From NCBI GenBank assembly GCA_016932505.1, contig JAFGCT010000035.1, positions 1 through 64,000 on the forward strand: a DNA stretch of 64,000 nt, written 5' to 3'. Position numbers and translations under genes: made by a program. This DNA comes from Candidatus Peregrinibacteria bacterium (GTDB taxonomy: Bacteria; Patescibacteriota; Gracilibacteria; UM-FILTER-43-11). This document shows positions 35,969 to 45,557 of this stretch, piece after piece. Position 1 is the stretch's first letter. Each line of letters starts with the position of its first letter. Under the pieces are notes generated by a model, which saw only the letters and a program-made list of their open reading frames with translations, searched no databases and was not told where the DNA came from.

Positions 35969-37169
35969 ATTTGTCTTTATATATTTCTGAAAGAATTTCT
36001 TCACCCACTCCACTTAATCCAAAATTTTCTGGTGTTGTATTTCTATAATAATCATTAATTAATCCCAAATAAGCTTCTGCTTCTTCAATTTCACTTGTAA
36101 TTGTTTTTGGTCTTGCACCTTTATATAGTAATGAATTCAAATCTTCCTGTGAAATGTTTCCACCGTTTTTGATAGTTTGCCTGAACTTATTATGTGATAA
36201 GATATTCAATACTTCAAATTCACCTGCATAGCAAATTAATTCTTCATTAAGAAATTGATTTCTGTTCATGCCAGAGTTATCAATTTTCCAATGCTCCTCT
36301 GGGCTTGCTTTTCTGCCTAATTGGTTTTCAAATCTTTCATGCTTGTCCTTTGTAATTAATGCATGATTTGATTCATGAAACATGACTAAGGAAGCATATA
36401 CTAAAACTATTTCGGGGTTAATTTCACTTGAAATGATAGCGCCGTTCACTTCATAGGTGGGCATCTTCGTTGTTTTTGAAGTATCAAATAACTGAAACAT
36501 CACATGGTCATATTTTGTTGTATCAAGAGCCCTAGTTCCATCTGTTACGATATTCCTTCCCTTCATTGCCTCGTAAATTGTTTTTAAACTGTTTTCTCTA
36601 GTATCTGGATTTTTAACTTTTTCAATTTCAAATACTATCTGCCAACCATTATTGTCTTCCTGAGATAACTGCTTAATTATGAATTTGAAATTTCTATCCA
36701 CATAACCTCTTACTATTTCGTTTGGAATAATATCTGGATTAGACTTAAAAAGTTCATACCATTTTTCTAATACTTCTTTATATATACTTATTTGTTTATC
36801 AGTAGCTTCAGCTTGATGTTTAATTTCAGCTTCATAATCTATTTCTGTTTCAGGAGCATATTTAATTTGATTTACTTCACTGGGTTTTTTATCTTTTTTG
36901 CCTTCAATCGCTTTTGCTCCAGCCCATATTCCCAATCCTAAAATAAGTGTACCTGTTAGTACTTTTCTTATCGTTTTTCTTTTTATACCAATTACTGTCG
37001 AAAGATCGTTAAGTACTTTTTCTTCCTTTTTCTTAAGTGATTTCTTAGCCTTTTTTTCTAGTAACATTGTCTTTAGCTCTGACCTAGCTATTTCATTAAA
37101 AGATGATGGATTTTCTATATATTCATCAACTAATATTTTGAGCTCAGATTTGTCCTTTTTTTTAGCCAT
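35952..37169 (-). CDS. Putative membrane-anchored zinc metalloprotease
   Basis: 405 aa. A basic N-terminus (1-68) and one transmembrane helix (about 71-86, LTGTLILGLGIWAGAK) precede a large domain. Residues 265-269 are HESNH inside LVMFHESNHALI, a canonical HExxH zinc motif on a hydrophobic helix. Downstream NEELICYAGEFEV (308-320) offers glutamates for the third ligand. No known family recognised. The topology could place the catalytic domain outside. Its 3' end overlaps uvrC by 17 bp in the opposite direction. Confidence 0.65.
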   Translation of the reverse strand: MAKKKDKSELKILVDEYIENPSSFNEIARSELKTMLLEKKAKKSLKKKEEKVLNDLSTVIGIKRKTIRKVLTGTLILGLGIWAGAKAIEGKKDKKPSEVNQIKYAPETEIDYEAEIKHQAEATDKQISIYKEVLEKWYELFKSNPDIIPNEIVRGYVDRNFKFIIKQLSQEDNNGWQIVFEIEKVKNPDTRENSLKTIYEAMKGRNIVTDGTRALDTTKYDHVMFQLFDTSKTTKMPTYEVNGAIISSEINPEIVLVYASLVMFHESNHALITKDKHERFENQLGRKASPEEHWKIDNSGMNRNQFLNEELICYAGEFEVLNILSHNKFRQTIKNGGNISQEDLNSLLYKGARPKTITSEIEEAEAYLGLINDYYRNTTPENFGLSGVGEEILSEIYKDKFTDSL

Positions 37170-37311
37170 TATTCTGTATTATGAATAGCATATAATTATA
37201 ATAAATTTAACAATAATGTCAACGTTTAGCTAATCCAAATACAATCTCTTGATTTATAGTTTTTTTCAATTTAAAGTGTATTCATAATTTTAAAAAATAA
37301 GAATAAGTTTT

Positions 37312-37815
37312 ATGTCAAAAGTCCTCTCTGTAATAGCATCTGAAGATTTTCAGGATAAAGAGTATGAAGATTCAAAGGATGCAATTGAAGCAGCTGGTCA
37401 TGAAGTTATTACTACAAGCACAATGAACATCGCTACTGGTAAGTTTGGACTTGAAGTTGAAGTTGATATTTTATTAAGTGATGTAGATGTTGATGATTTC
37501 GATGCTATATTATTTGTTGGTGGACCAGGTTCTGAGGAATATTTTGATGATCCAACAGCACTTAACCTAGCTCAGGATTTTTATAATGCAGGTAAGCTTA
37601 CAACTGCGATTTGTGCTGCACCGGCTATTTTAGCAAATGCAGGTGTGCTAGATGAGAAAAATGCGACATGTTGGGATGGTGTTTCTGATATACTTATTGA
37701 TAATGGTGCTAATTACACTGGTAAATCGGTTGAAATTGATGGATTGGTTATTACGGCAGATGGTCCAATGTCTGCTTCTAAATTTGGAATGGCAATTTCT
37801 GATAATCTGAATTGA
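37312..37815 (+). CDS. DJ-1/PfpI-family protein
   Basis: 167 aa of the class I glutamine-amidotransferase-like fold. The nucleophile elbow AICAAPAILANAG places the reactive cysteine at C101; FVGGPGSEEYF precedes it. Family members act as glyoxalase/deglycase, protease-like or chaperone proteins, and sequence does not decide between these. Monocistronic. Confidence 0.9.
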   Translation: MSKVLSVIASEDFQDKEYEDSKDAIEAAGHEVITTSTMNIATGKFGLEVEVDILLSDVDVDDFDAILFVGGPGSEEYFDDPTALNLAQDFYNAGKLTTAICAAPAILANAGVLDEKNATCWDGVSDILIDNGANYTGKSVEIDGLVITADGPMSASKFGMAISDNLN

Positions 37816-37883
37816 TATTAGTTTATTTGCTTTTTTAATAAGGAATGTATTAAAATACAGTACTAATATTTTTTAAGGTTGCC

Positions 37884-38243
37884 ATGAAAACTCTCTCAAA
37901 ACTTGATACTCATTCCAATGGAAGATTCACTATACCTGTTTATCCGTTAAGTGGTGATAATTTTAATATGGGACCTTTTAGCAGAGAAAAGGTCTTAGAG
38001 CTTTTTAAATTGGCAGTTGATGAGACTCAAACCAAGCTTATTGGTACTGGATCTTCTGAAGAGGTTGCTTTTCGTTTTAAGGTGTCACAAGTAATAAGCG
38101 AAATTGTAATGTCAGATACATATATTCCCGGATTTACAGAAGTTATAACCGAAAAACAGACAGGTTCAATAGTGACTCTTTTAATTAAAATACTGCATGA
38201 TCGTCGTAGTGAAATTCTCCGTAGTCTTATATACCTTAAATAG
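37884..38243 (+). CDS. Hypothetical protein, 119 aa
   Basis: Small soluble protein with AAGG (37876-37879) before the ATG. The sequence is mixed alpha/beta (FSREKVLELFKLAVDETQTK, AFRFKVSQVISEIVMS) with no metal or nucleotide motif. No family recognised. The 3' end overlaps the opposite-strand amidohydrolase gene by 8 bp. Confidence 0.6.
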   Translation: MKTLSKLDTHSNGRFTIPVYPLSGDNFNMGPFSREKVLELFKLAVDETQTKLIGTGSSEEVAFRFKVSQVISEIVMSDTYIPGFTEVITEKQTGSIVTLLIKILHDRRSEILRSLIYLK

Positions 38244-39339
38244 AATTTCCACTTAAAAATCGTAATGGATTTTCTTGGTAGATTTTTTTAAGCACTTTAT
38301 TGCTAAGATTTAACCCTTTTAGTCTTTTTGTTTCTGTGTACCAGCCATAGAATGAGTCAGCTTTTTCGTTTTGGCTTTTACAGTATTTTCCCTCTTGTGG
38401 TTTACAGTCATCAGCAATTTTAATATATTTTTCAGCTTCATTTTTATAATATTCATTTGCTCTTTTACATATGTAGCTTTCTTTTTCCAGCATATCTCGG
38501 TAACACTGAAGAGTTTTTTCCATAAATTCTAAGTCTTTAGAACCTACTTCTGTTATTACCATATCCGTGCCAAATAAAATTCTATCTGGAAATTTATTTA
38601 TAAAATCTGTGTATTTTTGCGAATTATTACTAATTCTACGCAATCCTGCGGCCATAAATTGTGGTGAGCCGAAACTTACATCAGTGTAAAGATTAGGATA
38701 CTTATCAAACATCTCTTCCACTTGCTGAATATTAATACTTGAAACCATAAAATGAGGTATGGATATAACAAGATCTGGATATTTATTTAGAATATTTTCA
38801 AGTTCACTTCCATACTTTGTAATATTTATATGATATAGAATTGGAATTTTATTTCTTTCTGCATATGCATATATAGGCATCATTCTTGCGGAATCAAGTG
38901 GCTGTTTAAATACTTCATAGTAATACGAATGACCATTGTATAGCTTTAGCCCCTTTCCACCTCTCTTAATACAATCATCAAAATATTCCAAGGCGTCTGG
39001 ATCTAGCGGGCTAATTGTGCAAAGCGGAATGAATTTGTCTGGATACTTCTGAGCAATTGCCAATATTTCATCTACATTTTTTCTGTAATCTGTAAAACTG
39101 TTATTTCCATTAAGTGTAATTGTCTCAATTGGAGATGGGAGGAGTATGGTTTTTTCGATACTTGAATTTTTATTCGCAATTTTAAGAATTTCAGCTTTGT
39201 TAAGAGTTTCTATATGTTCATGAGTATCTATGGCGTTTATTGAAGGTGAGCCAATATTTTTAAAAATCAATAATGCAATACAAATTCCAATTATAGCACC
39301 TAATGTCCTGCGGTTCATTTCGTTAAATTTACTAAGCAT
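38236..39339 (-). CDS. Membrane-anchored amidohydrolase-2-type metal hydrolase
   Basis: 367 aa. One N-terminal membrane helix (about 11-28, TLGAIIGICIALLIFKNI) is followed by a TIM-barrel amidohydrolase. DTHEH gives the HxH metal pair; further family positions are KGLKLYNGH, ILYHINITK, ISIPHFM and the late aspartate in ILFGTDMV. Acting on the outer face of the membrane is inferred from the anchor. Substrate unknown. An insertion rich in Lys, Glu and Cys (about 285-330) precedes the C-terminus. Confidence 0.75.
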   Translation of the reverse strand: MLSKFNEMNRRTLGAIIGICIALLIFKNIGSPSINAIDTHEHIETLNKAEILKIANKNSSIEKTILLPSPIETITLNGNNSFTDYRKNVDEILAIAQKYPDKFIPLCTISPLDPDALEYFDDCIKRGGKGLKLYNGHSYYYEVFKQPLDSARMMPIYAYAERNKIPILYHINITKYGSELENILNKYPDLVISIPHFMVSSINIQQVEEMFDKYPNLYTDVSFGSPQFMAAGLRRISNNSQKYTDFINKFPDRILFGTDMVITEVGSKDLEFMEKTLQCYRDMLEKESYICKRANEYYKNEAEKYIKIADDCKPQEGKYCKSQNEKADSFYGWYTETKRLKGLNLSNKVLKKIYQENPLRFLSGNSI

Positions 39340-39567
39340 TTTATTGTTATTAATCGGCTTTTAATATATATATTTTTTGTGTTGATGTCGATGTTTTTAA
39401 GTAGAAGAGACTAATAACTGAGGAATAAGAACTAAGAACAAAGAATAAAGAACAAAGCTGTGGTACATAATTCTATTTTAATTTTAATATTTTTTTTACC
39501 TCTTAATTATTGATAAATAATAGTATATTTGTTACATTATAATTAGTATTAATAACAAAAAAATAAT

Positions 39568-40143
39568 ATGAAAATTGGAAAATATATAATTGGAATAGTG
39601 AGCGGGCTAACTTTCGGCATGCTCTTTGCTCCAAAAAAAGGAAGGGATTTAAGAGATGAAATAATGAAGAAGTCTTCTAAGTCAGGAGCAGATGGTTTAA
39701 AGGAGCTTGGAAATGCTTTTTTAAATGCAGGAGAAGAAGCTTGGTCGGAGATTAAAAATTTATCAGAAAATGAACAAATTGAGGCTTTCCTTGATTTATC
39801 AAAAGATAAATTACAGACATACTTATCTGGTCTTGAAGATAAAGGTTATGATGTTGCAAGTATTGCTCAATCTAAATTAGAAGAAATTGCAGCTGTTGCT
39901 ACAAAGAAGGCTAATGAATATAAAAGTATTGCAAAAACAAAAAAAACTTCTATAAGAAAGGCGGTAAAAACTGCTAAAAAGAAGACTACTAAGAAAGCAG
40001 TGAAAAATGCTGTGAAGAAGGCTGTAAAAAAGGCGTCTAATACTATTTCTGAGAAGAAAGTAAAATTTTCCAAAAAGAAAGTTTCTTCTACAAAGAGTAA
40101 GCCAAAAACTGTTACCAAAAGGAAATCGACAAAAAAGAAATAG
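39568..40143 (+). CDS. YtxH-like membrane protein with histone-H1-like lysine tail
   Basis: 191 aa. The N-terminus (KYIIGIVSGLTFGMLFAPKKGRD) is the YtxH/gas-vesicle-like segment with a glycine-rich membrane helix. Residues 120-191 are almost only Lys, Ala, Thr and Ser in AVKKAVKKA-type repeats, like histone H1 or AlgP tails. The layout suggests a nucleic acid or polyanion tether at the membrane (inference). It lies 70 bp before hppA. Confidence 0.7.
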   Translation: MKIGKYIIGIVSGLTFGMLFAPKKGRDLRDEIMKKSSKSGADGLKELGNAFLNAGEEAWSEIKNLSENEQIEAFLDLSKDKLQTYLSGLEDKGYDVASIAQSKLEEIAAVATKKANEYKSIAKTKKTSIRKAVKTAKKKTTKKAVKNAVKKAVKKASNTISEKKVKFSKKKVSSTKSKPKTVTKRKSTKKK

Positions 40144-40213
40144 AATTTACTTGTTTTTTATTTATTATTCTATAAAATTTTTTCATACTTTTTAATTTTT
40201 AATTTTATTTGTA

Positions 40214-42214
40214 ATGATTCCACTTTACGTGTCACTCGCGATTGCAGTGCTCAGTCTTATCTATGCTGGCTACAATACATATCGCGTGTTAAGTTATGAT
40301 GCAGGTACCCCTAAAATGAAGGAGATTTCTCTTGCAATTCAGGAAGGTGCTATGGCTTATATGAATCGTCAATTCAAAACCATCGCTGTTTTTGCAGTTA
40401 TTATTGCTGTATTAATGTGGTTTGGACTTGGATCATATGTTGCTTGTACTTTTATTGCCGGTGCTTTGTTTTCCGGACTTGCAGGCTATATAGGAATGAA
40501 TGTTTCTGTACGTGCAAATGTACGAACTGCTTCTGCTGCAAAAGACGGAGTTTCTTCAGCGCTTAATGTTGCTTTTAAAGGTGGTTCAGTAACAGGTCTT
40601 TCTGTTGTTGGTCTTTCTTTATTTGGAGTAACAGGTGCATATATAATATTGTTTTATATGGGTGTACCTCAAGATGAGATCCCACATCTTTTAATTGGAT
40701 TTGGATTTGGTGCTTCACTTATTTCACTTTTTGCTCGTTTAGGTGGTGGAATTTTTACAAAAGCTGCTGATGTTGGTGCTGATTTAGTTGGTAAGGTGGA
40801 AGCTGGTATACCGGAGGACGATCCAAGAAATCCAGCAACTATTGCTGACAATGTTGGAGATAATGTTGGAGATTGTGCTGGTATGGGTGCTGATTTGTTT
40901 GAAACATATGCAGTTACTTTAATAGCTGCAATGATACTTGGACTAACTGAAAACCAGTCAGTATTATTCCCAATTCTTCTTGGTGCTGTGGCTGTTGTAG
41001 CAAGTATGGTCGCAATTAATTTTGTTAAGACAAAATCCAAAGCTAAAATTATGACTGCGCTTTATACAGGTATGGCAGTTGCACAGGTTTTATCTTTAGT
41101 AGGTTTTTATTTCGTTACAAAGTATTACGCATCCGATATTAACTTGTTTTGGACAACTGTAGTTGGTGCTGTACTAACTGTTTTAGTTATTATAATTACT
41201 GAATACTACACTGCTACAAAATTCAAGCCAGTACGTGATGTTGCTAAAGCTTCTGAAACAGGCGCAGGAACTAATATTATTATTGGTCTTGCCGCTGGAC
41301 TTGAAAGTACAATTGCAATTGTTATTGTTATTTGTGCTGCAATTATCGTTTCTTATAATTTAGCTGGTCTTTACGGAATAGCTATTGCTGCTGTTTCTAT
41401 GCTTAGTACTACCGGTATGGTTATAGCAATGGATTCTTATGGTCCTATAACAGACAATGCTGGTGGAATTGCAGAAATGTCTAATCTTCCGGAGAAAGTG
41501 AGAAATACTACTGATGCGCTTGACGCAGTAGGTAATACTACAAAAGCTGTTACAAAAGGATATGCAATTGGTTCTGCTGCACTTGCTGCTCTTGTTCTAT
41601 TCCAGGATTATAACGGAGCTTTAATTACTGAGGGTCGAGTTCTTTCTTTTGATATTACTGACTATAGAGTATTAGTCGGTTTATTTTTGGGTGGACTCAT
41701 TCCTTATGCGTTCTCATCAGTTACAATGCGTGCTGTTGGACGAGCAGCTCATTCAGTTGTTACTGAAGTTCGAAGACAGTTCAAATCTATTAAAGGAATA
41801 ATGGAAGGTACTGCTAAGCCTGAATATAGAAGATGTGTTGATATTGTTACTAAAGCGGCACTTATTGAAATGATTGTGCCTGCTCTTATAGCTGTAATTT
41901 CACCAATTGCTGTTGGCTTCTTACTTGGGCCTCTTGCTCTTGGTGGTCTTTTAATTGGTGTAATCGTTTCCGGATTGCTTATGGCTATTTCTATGGCGAA
42001 TGGTGGTGCTACTTGGGATAATGCAAAGAAATACATCGAGGATGGTCACCATGGAGGTAAAGGTTCTGAGGCTCATAAAGCTGCAGTAGTGGGGGATACA
42101 GTTGGTGATCCTTATAAAGATACTGCCGGTCCTGCTCTTAATGCTCTTATTAAGGTAATTAATATGATTGCTCTATTAATTGCTGCAAGTGTGGCTAGCT
42201 GGAGTCTTTTTTAA
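40214..42214 (+). CDS. hppA: Membrane-bound ion-pumping pyrophosphatase
   Basis: 666 aa with about 16 transmembrane helices. It couples hydrolysis of pyrophosphate to ion export. The substrate loop [21 protein letters not shown] and the [18 protein letters not shown] block are complete, as is the late [14 protein letters not shown]. Position 444 in [10 protein letters not shown] is lysine, which in the family marks potassium-independent, typically proton-pumping enzymes. It probably supplies membrane potential from biosynthetic pyrophosphate. Terminator follows. Confidence 0.97.
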   Translation: MIPLYVSLAIAVLSLIYAGYNTYRVLSYDAGTPKMKEISLAIQEGAMAYMNRQFKTIAVFAVIIAVLMWFGLGSYVACTFIAGALFSGLAGYIGMNVSVRANVRTASAAKDGVSSALNVAFKGGSVTGLSVVGLSLFGVTGAYIILFYMGVPQDEIPHLLIGFGFGASLISLFARLGGGIFTKAADVGADLVGKVEAGIPEDDPRNPATIADNVGDNVGDCAGMGADLFETYAVTLIAAMILGLTENQSVLFPILLGAVAVVASMVAINFVKTKSKAKIMTALYTGMAVAQVLSLVGFYFVTKYYASDINLFWTTVVGAVLTVLVIIITEYYTATKFKPVRDVAKASETGAGTNIIIGLAAGLESTIAIVIVICAAIIVSYNLAGLYGIAIAAVSMLSTTGMVIAMDSYGPITDNAGGIAEMSNLPEKVRNTTDALDAVGNTTKAVTKGYAIGSAALAALVLFQDYNGALITEGRVLSFDITDYRVLVGLFLGGLIPYAFSSVTMRAVGRAAHSVVTEVRRQFKSIKGIMEGTAKPEYRRCVDIVTKAALIEMIVPALIAVISPIAVGFLLGPLALGGLLIGVIVSGLLMAISMANGGATWDNAKKYIEDGHHGGKGSEAHKAAVVGDTVGDPYKDTAGPALNALIKVINMIALLIAASVASWSLF

Positions 42215-42232
42215 TCAACCAATTTATTTACT

Positions 42233-42264
42233 AAAAAGCTCCGATGTATTTCGGAGCTTTTTTT
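42233..42264 (+). terminator. Intrinsic terminator of hppA
   Basis: AAAAAGCTCCGA (42233-42244) pairs with TCGGAGCTTTTT (42251-42262) and is followed by more T. A second stem, AAGGCCTGC/GCGGGAGGCCTT, lies at about 42277-42303 facing the minus-strand gene. Confidence 0.9.
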
Positions 42265-42310
42265 GATTGTGGGGTGAAGGCCTGCTTATATGCGGGAGGC
42301 CTTAGAACCG

Positions 42311-42559
42311 CTAGAATGTTAGTGGAAGAGTAGTGATGTACTCACTGCCCTTTGGCTTTTTGTGCCTTTTTTTTACTAGTAGCCTGATACCAGCTATTAG
42401 TGACGTTCCACCAACAATGGTTTGGAGGAAGATTTCCTTAAATTCAGCTTCTTCGTAGTGAAGAAACGTGAAGGTCAAATACAATATGCCAAGTAATATA
42501 AAAAATGTTCCTTGGAATATATTCCATTTAGATACTTCACGATTGTAAAGAAGACTCAT
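42311..42559 (-). CDS. Small two-helix membrane protein
   Basis: 82 aa with two hydrophobic helices (GTFFILLGILYLTFTFL and TIVGGTSLIAGIRLLV) separated by an acidic loop, then a basic tail. AGGAGGG lies just upstream of the ATG, one of the few strong Shine-Dalgarno sequences in the window. It follows another small membrane protein with a 33-bp gap. No family recognised. Confidence 0.65.
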   Translation of the reverse strand: MSLLYNREVSKWNIFQGTFFILLGILYLTFTFLHYEEAEFKEIFLQTIVGGTSLIAGIRLLVKKRHKKPKGSEYITTLPLTF

Positions 42560-42592
42560 TATTTTCCCTCCTTTCTATACAGTCAAATCTGC

Positions 42593-42835
42593 TTAATTAC
42601 GATTTTTTTCATTCGTAATGCAGAAAATCGATGCTATGAAAAGCAATACAGCGAAACATAAGAAGACTACAAATACTTTAATTAACTTCCCATTACCGTT
42701 CTGAATACCTTGCACTAGACCTATTATTGAAACTCCTATTCCAATGCAAACGGTTCCAATTAGCAATGCTATCCACCAATTTCCTTTCATTGAATCCAAG
42801 ATTGTTTTTTTCATTTGAATCAAATGCACTTTCAT
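42593..42835 (-). CDS. Small two-helix membrane protein
   Basis: 80 aa with two transmembrane helices (WIALLIGTVCIGIGVSIIGLV and VFVVFLCFAVLLFIASIFCI). It is preceded by GGGGAAG as ribosome-binding site, and by a 12-codon upstream reading frame that ends 4 nt before its ATG. It is first gene of a two-gene operon behind a strong promoter with an operator-like palindrome. Function unknown. Confidence 0.65.
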   Translation of the reverse strand: MKVHLIQMKKTILDSMKGNWWIALLIGTVCIGIGVSIIGLVQGIQNGNGKLIKVFVVFLCFAVLLFIASIFCITNEKNRN

Positions 42836-42837
42836 CT

Positions 42838-42876
42838 TTACTTCCCCTGTATTGTTGCCCTGAGCAAAATGCTCAT
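42838..42876 (-). CDS. Leader peptide, 12 aa
   Basis: ATG at 42876, product MSILLRATIQGK, stop TAA at 42840-42838. AAGGG is spaced 9 nt before the ATG. The frame overlaps a GAGCATTTTGCTC hairpin and the ribosome-binding site of the downstream gene. Small size keeps confidence low. Confidence 0.4.
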   Translation of the reverse strand: MSILLRATIQGK

Positions 42877-42919
42877 TTACCGATTCCCTTTGTTGTTAAG
42901 GATTTGTGACTGGTCGTGT

Positions 42920-42948
42920 ATGTTACCCTATATATAGGTATATGTCAA
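42920..42948 (-). promoter_or_regulatory. Promoter with internal palindrome
   Basis: TTGACA (complement of 42943-42948), 17 bp, TAACAT (complement of 42920-42925). The spacer contains the perfect 12-bp palindrome CCTATATATAGG (42927-42938), a good position for a repressor. Confidence 0.6.
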
Positions 42949-42967
42949 TTTGATTGATTAATTATAA

Positions 42968-42995
42968 GTAGGGACGCGCCATAGCACGTCCCTAC
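42968..42995. repeat. REP-like palindrome, second copy
   Basis: 28-bp near-palindrome starting GTAGGGACGCGCC. It aligns without gaps to 6338-6365. Of six differences, four form two compensated base pairs and two break one pair each. Confidence 0.75.
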
Positions 42996-43025
42996 GTTTC
43001 ATAATTATACGTTTTTATTCTGTGT

Positions 43026-45437
43026 TTACTTCGTTAAATCTACCATTGTTTTAATAACTGTATCGGGATTAAGTGACATACTATCAATTCCTTCCTTCGC
43101 TAAGAATCTAGCAAATTCTGGATAATCACTTGGAGCCTGACCACAAATGCCGACTTTGCGATTTTTCTTTTTACCTACTTCGATTATTTTTTTAATCATT
43201 GATTTTACAGCATCATTCCTTTCATCAAATACATGACGTACTAATGCGGAATCTCTATCTACACCTAATGTTAATTGAGTAAGGTCATTAGAACCTATTG
43301 AAAAGCCGTCAAAGATTTCACAGAACTCTTCTGCAAGGATTACATTACTCGGAATCTCACACATGACATAAAGCTTTAATCCATTTTTACCACGTTCAAG
43401 ACCATTCTTCTTCATTTCTGCTTGAACTTTTAAACCTTCCTCAATAGTTCTGCAGAACGGAATCATTAATTTTAAGTTTGTTAATCCCATTTCTTCGCGG
43501 ACTTTCTTCATTGCTTTGCACTCAAGGGCAAAAGCATCGCGGTATTTAGGGTCGTAGTATCTACTTGCTCCACGCCACCCAATCATAGGATTTTCTTCGT
43601 GAGGTTCGTATTCAGTTCCACCAATAAGGTTGGCATATTCATTTGATTTAAAATCACTTAGTCTTACTATTACCGGCTTTGGATAAAAGGCAGCTGCGAT
43701 TGTCCCAACGCCCATTGCAAGCTTATCTACAAAGAAGTCAGCCTTGTTGGTATAGCCAGCTGTGATGTTATCGATTTTATCAATCACATGCTTATCCTCC
43801 AGTTTTTTATAATTCAAAAGTGCTTGTGGATGAATTTTAATATATTCATTAATTATAAATTCAAGGCGAGCTAGACCTACTCCGTCATTTGGAATAAATG
43901 AAGATTCAAAAGCCATATCTGGATTACCAAGATTCATCATTATTTTTGTCTTAGGTTTTTTGAGATTTTTTAAAGACGTTCTTTTTACTTTGAATTTCAA
44001 TTCACCTTCATAGATATTACCAATTTCACCTTCGCAGGCTACTGTGATTTTTGACTTATTTTTAATTACGGAGGTCGCATTGTTTGTTCCTACAATACAA
44101 GGGATACCAAGTTCACGAGAGACAATAGCTGCATGACAAGTCCTTCCTCCTCGATCGGTTACGATAGCTGAAGCGATTTTCATAATAGGCACCCAATCTG
44201 GGTCCGTCATATCTGTAACTAAAATATCACCTTTTTTGAAGTCAGAAATTTGTTCAGGATCTAGAATTACACTTGCTTTGCCCGATGCAATTTTAGAGCC
44301 CACAGGTGCACCTGAGGCTATTATGTTTCCTTTTTTCAACAGAATGTAATCCTCTAATACACTTTGGTCTTTCTGAGATTGTACGGTTTCTGGTCTTGCT
44401 TGAACTATATATAATTTGCCGTCTTTACCATCTTTTGCCCATTCCATATCCATTGGTTTGAAATGACCAGCTTCAGCACTATAGTGGTCTTCAATTATAC
44501 TGGCCCACTTTGCTAGTTGAAGTACTTCATCATCTGTAATACTGAATTTTGCCTGGTCTTGTTTAGGTACAGGAATATTCTTAACAGGGGATTTACTTCC
44601 ACCTTCTGAGTAAATCATTTTAATCTTTTTTGAACCGAGTTTTTTTGTAAGAATAGGTTTAAAGCCTTCTTTAAGGGTTGGTTTAAATACATAAAATTCA
44701 TCAGGATTTACAGCTCCTTGTACTACGTTCTCACCAAGACCATAAGCAGAATTAATTAATACTGCATCTTTAAATCCACTTTCAGTATCTATGCTGAACA
44801 TTACACCGCTTGATCCTATATCTGAGCGAACCATTTTTTGAACAGCTATAGAAAGGCCAATTGAAAAATGGTCATAGCCTTTTTCTTCGCGGTAGGCGAT
44901 TGCCCTATCTGTAAATAATGAAGCAAAACATTTTTTACAGGCCTCTAAAACAGCGAAGTCTCCTCTGATATTTAAAAATGTTTCTTGCTGACCGGCAAAA
45001 GATGCATCAGGTAAGTCTTCTGCTGTTGCCGATGACCTAATGGCAGTGTCGCAATTCTTTCCATACATCTTTTCCATTTTCCTATAAGAATCCAAAATTG
45101 CCTTATTTAAATCTTCAGGAAAAGTTGCATTTAAAATAATCTGTCTTACGTTATGACCTTTTTTATGAAGGTCGTGCATATCTTTTGCATTAAGTCCTTT
45201 AAGGGCTTTTTTTACATCATCTTTAATACCGGCAGATTCCAATAAATAATGATAAGCATAAGCTGTTACTGCAAAGCCGTTTGGAATCTTAACCTTTTTT
45301 TTGGTTAGCTTTTGATACATTTCCCCAAGGGAAGCGTTTTTTCCGCCTACTAATGGGACATCTTTAATACCAAGCTCCTTAAACCATAATATAAGAGCAG
45401 TATTGCGCGATTTGCGCTTAAAAAGTTTCTTTAACAT
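43026..45437 (-). CDS. ppsA: Phosphoenolpyruvate synthase
   Basis: 803 aa. An N-terminal ATP-grasp domain (LVGGKNASLGEMYQ, AIRSSATAEDLPDASFAGQQ), the mobile phosphohistidine domain with GGRTCHAAIVSRELGIPC (His near residue 435), and a C-terminal PEP/pyruvate TIM barrel (SIGSNDLTQLTLGVDRD, CGQAPSD). It converts pyruvate and ATP to PEP, AMP and phosphate. The order and length fit PpsA rather than pyruvate phosphate dikinase. It is monocistronic. Confidence 0.95.
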   Translation of the reverse strand: MLKKLFKRKSRNTALILWFKELGIKDVPLVGGKNASLGEMYQKLTKKKVKIPNGFAVTAYAYHYLLESAGIKDDVKKALKGLNAKDMHDLHKKGHNVRQIILNATFPEDLNKAILDSYRKMEKMYGKNCDTAIRSSATAEDLPDASFAGQQETFLNIRGDFAVLEACKKCFASLFTDRAIAYREEKGYDHFSIGLSIAVQKMVRSDIGSSGVMFSIDTESGFKDAVLINSAYGLGENVVQGAVNPDEFYVFKPTLKEGFKPILTKKLGSKKIKMIYSEGGSKSPVKNIPVPKQDQAKFSITDDEVLQLAKWASIIEDHYSAEAGHFKPMDMEWAKDGKDGKLYIVQARPETVQSQKDQSVLEDYILLKKGNIIASGAPVGSKIASGKASVILDPEQISDFKKGDILVTDMTDPDWVPIMKIASAIVTDRGGRTCHAAIVSRELGIPCIVGTNNATSVIKNKSKITVACEGEIGNIYEGELKFKVKRTSLKNLKKPKTKIMMNLGNPDMAFESSFIPNDGVGLARLEFIINEYIKIHPQALLNYKKLEDKHVIDKIDNITAGYTNKADFFVDKLAMGVGTIAAAFYPKPVIVRLSDFKSNEYANLIGGTEYEPHEENPMIGWRGASRYYDPKYRDAFALECKAMKKVREEMGLTNLKLMIPFCRTIEEGLKVQAEMKKNGLERGKNGLKLYVMCEIPSNVILAEEFCEIFDGFSIGSNDLTQLTLGVDRDSALVRHVFDERNDAVKSMIKKIIEVGKKKNRKVGICGQAPSDYPEFARFLAKEGIDSMSLNPDTVIKTMVDLTK

Positions 45438-45557
45438 ATTTTGTTTTTGTTAATTTTTTTATCAAAAATAGTTTAGCACAATCAAAAACATAGTACAAAT
45501 AATTTATTCAATAAATTTAATGTATTGCGATAACTACAAAAATAACAGTTCAGACAA

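Noticed and set aside
39867-40118. Phe/Val-rich antisense frame inside the lysine-rich tail gene
   Set aside because: It is the mirror of AAA/AAG codons and has no start signal.
42968-42995. Insertion sequence end
   Set aside because: No transposase, target duplication or partner end nearby; a REP-like palindrome explains it better.
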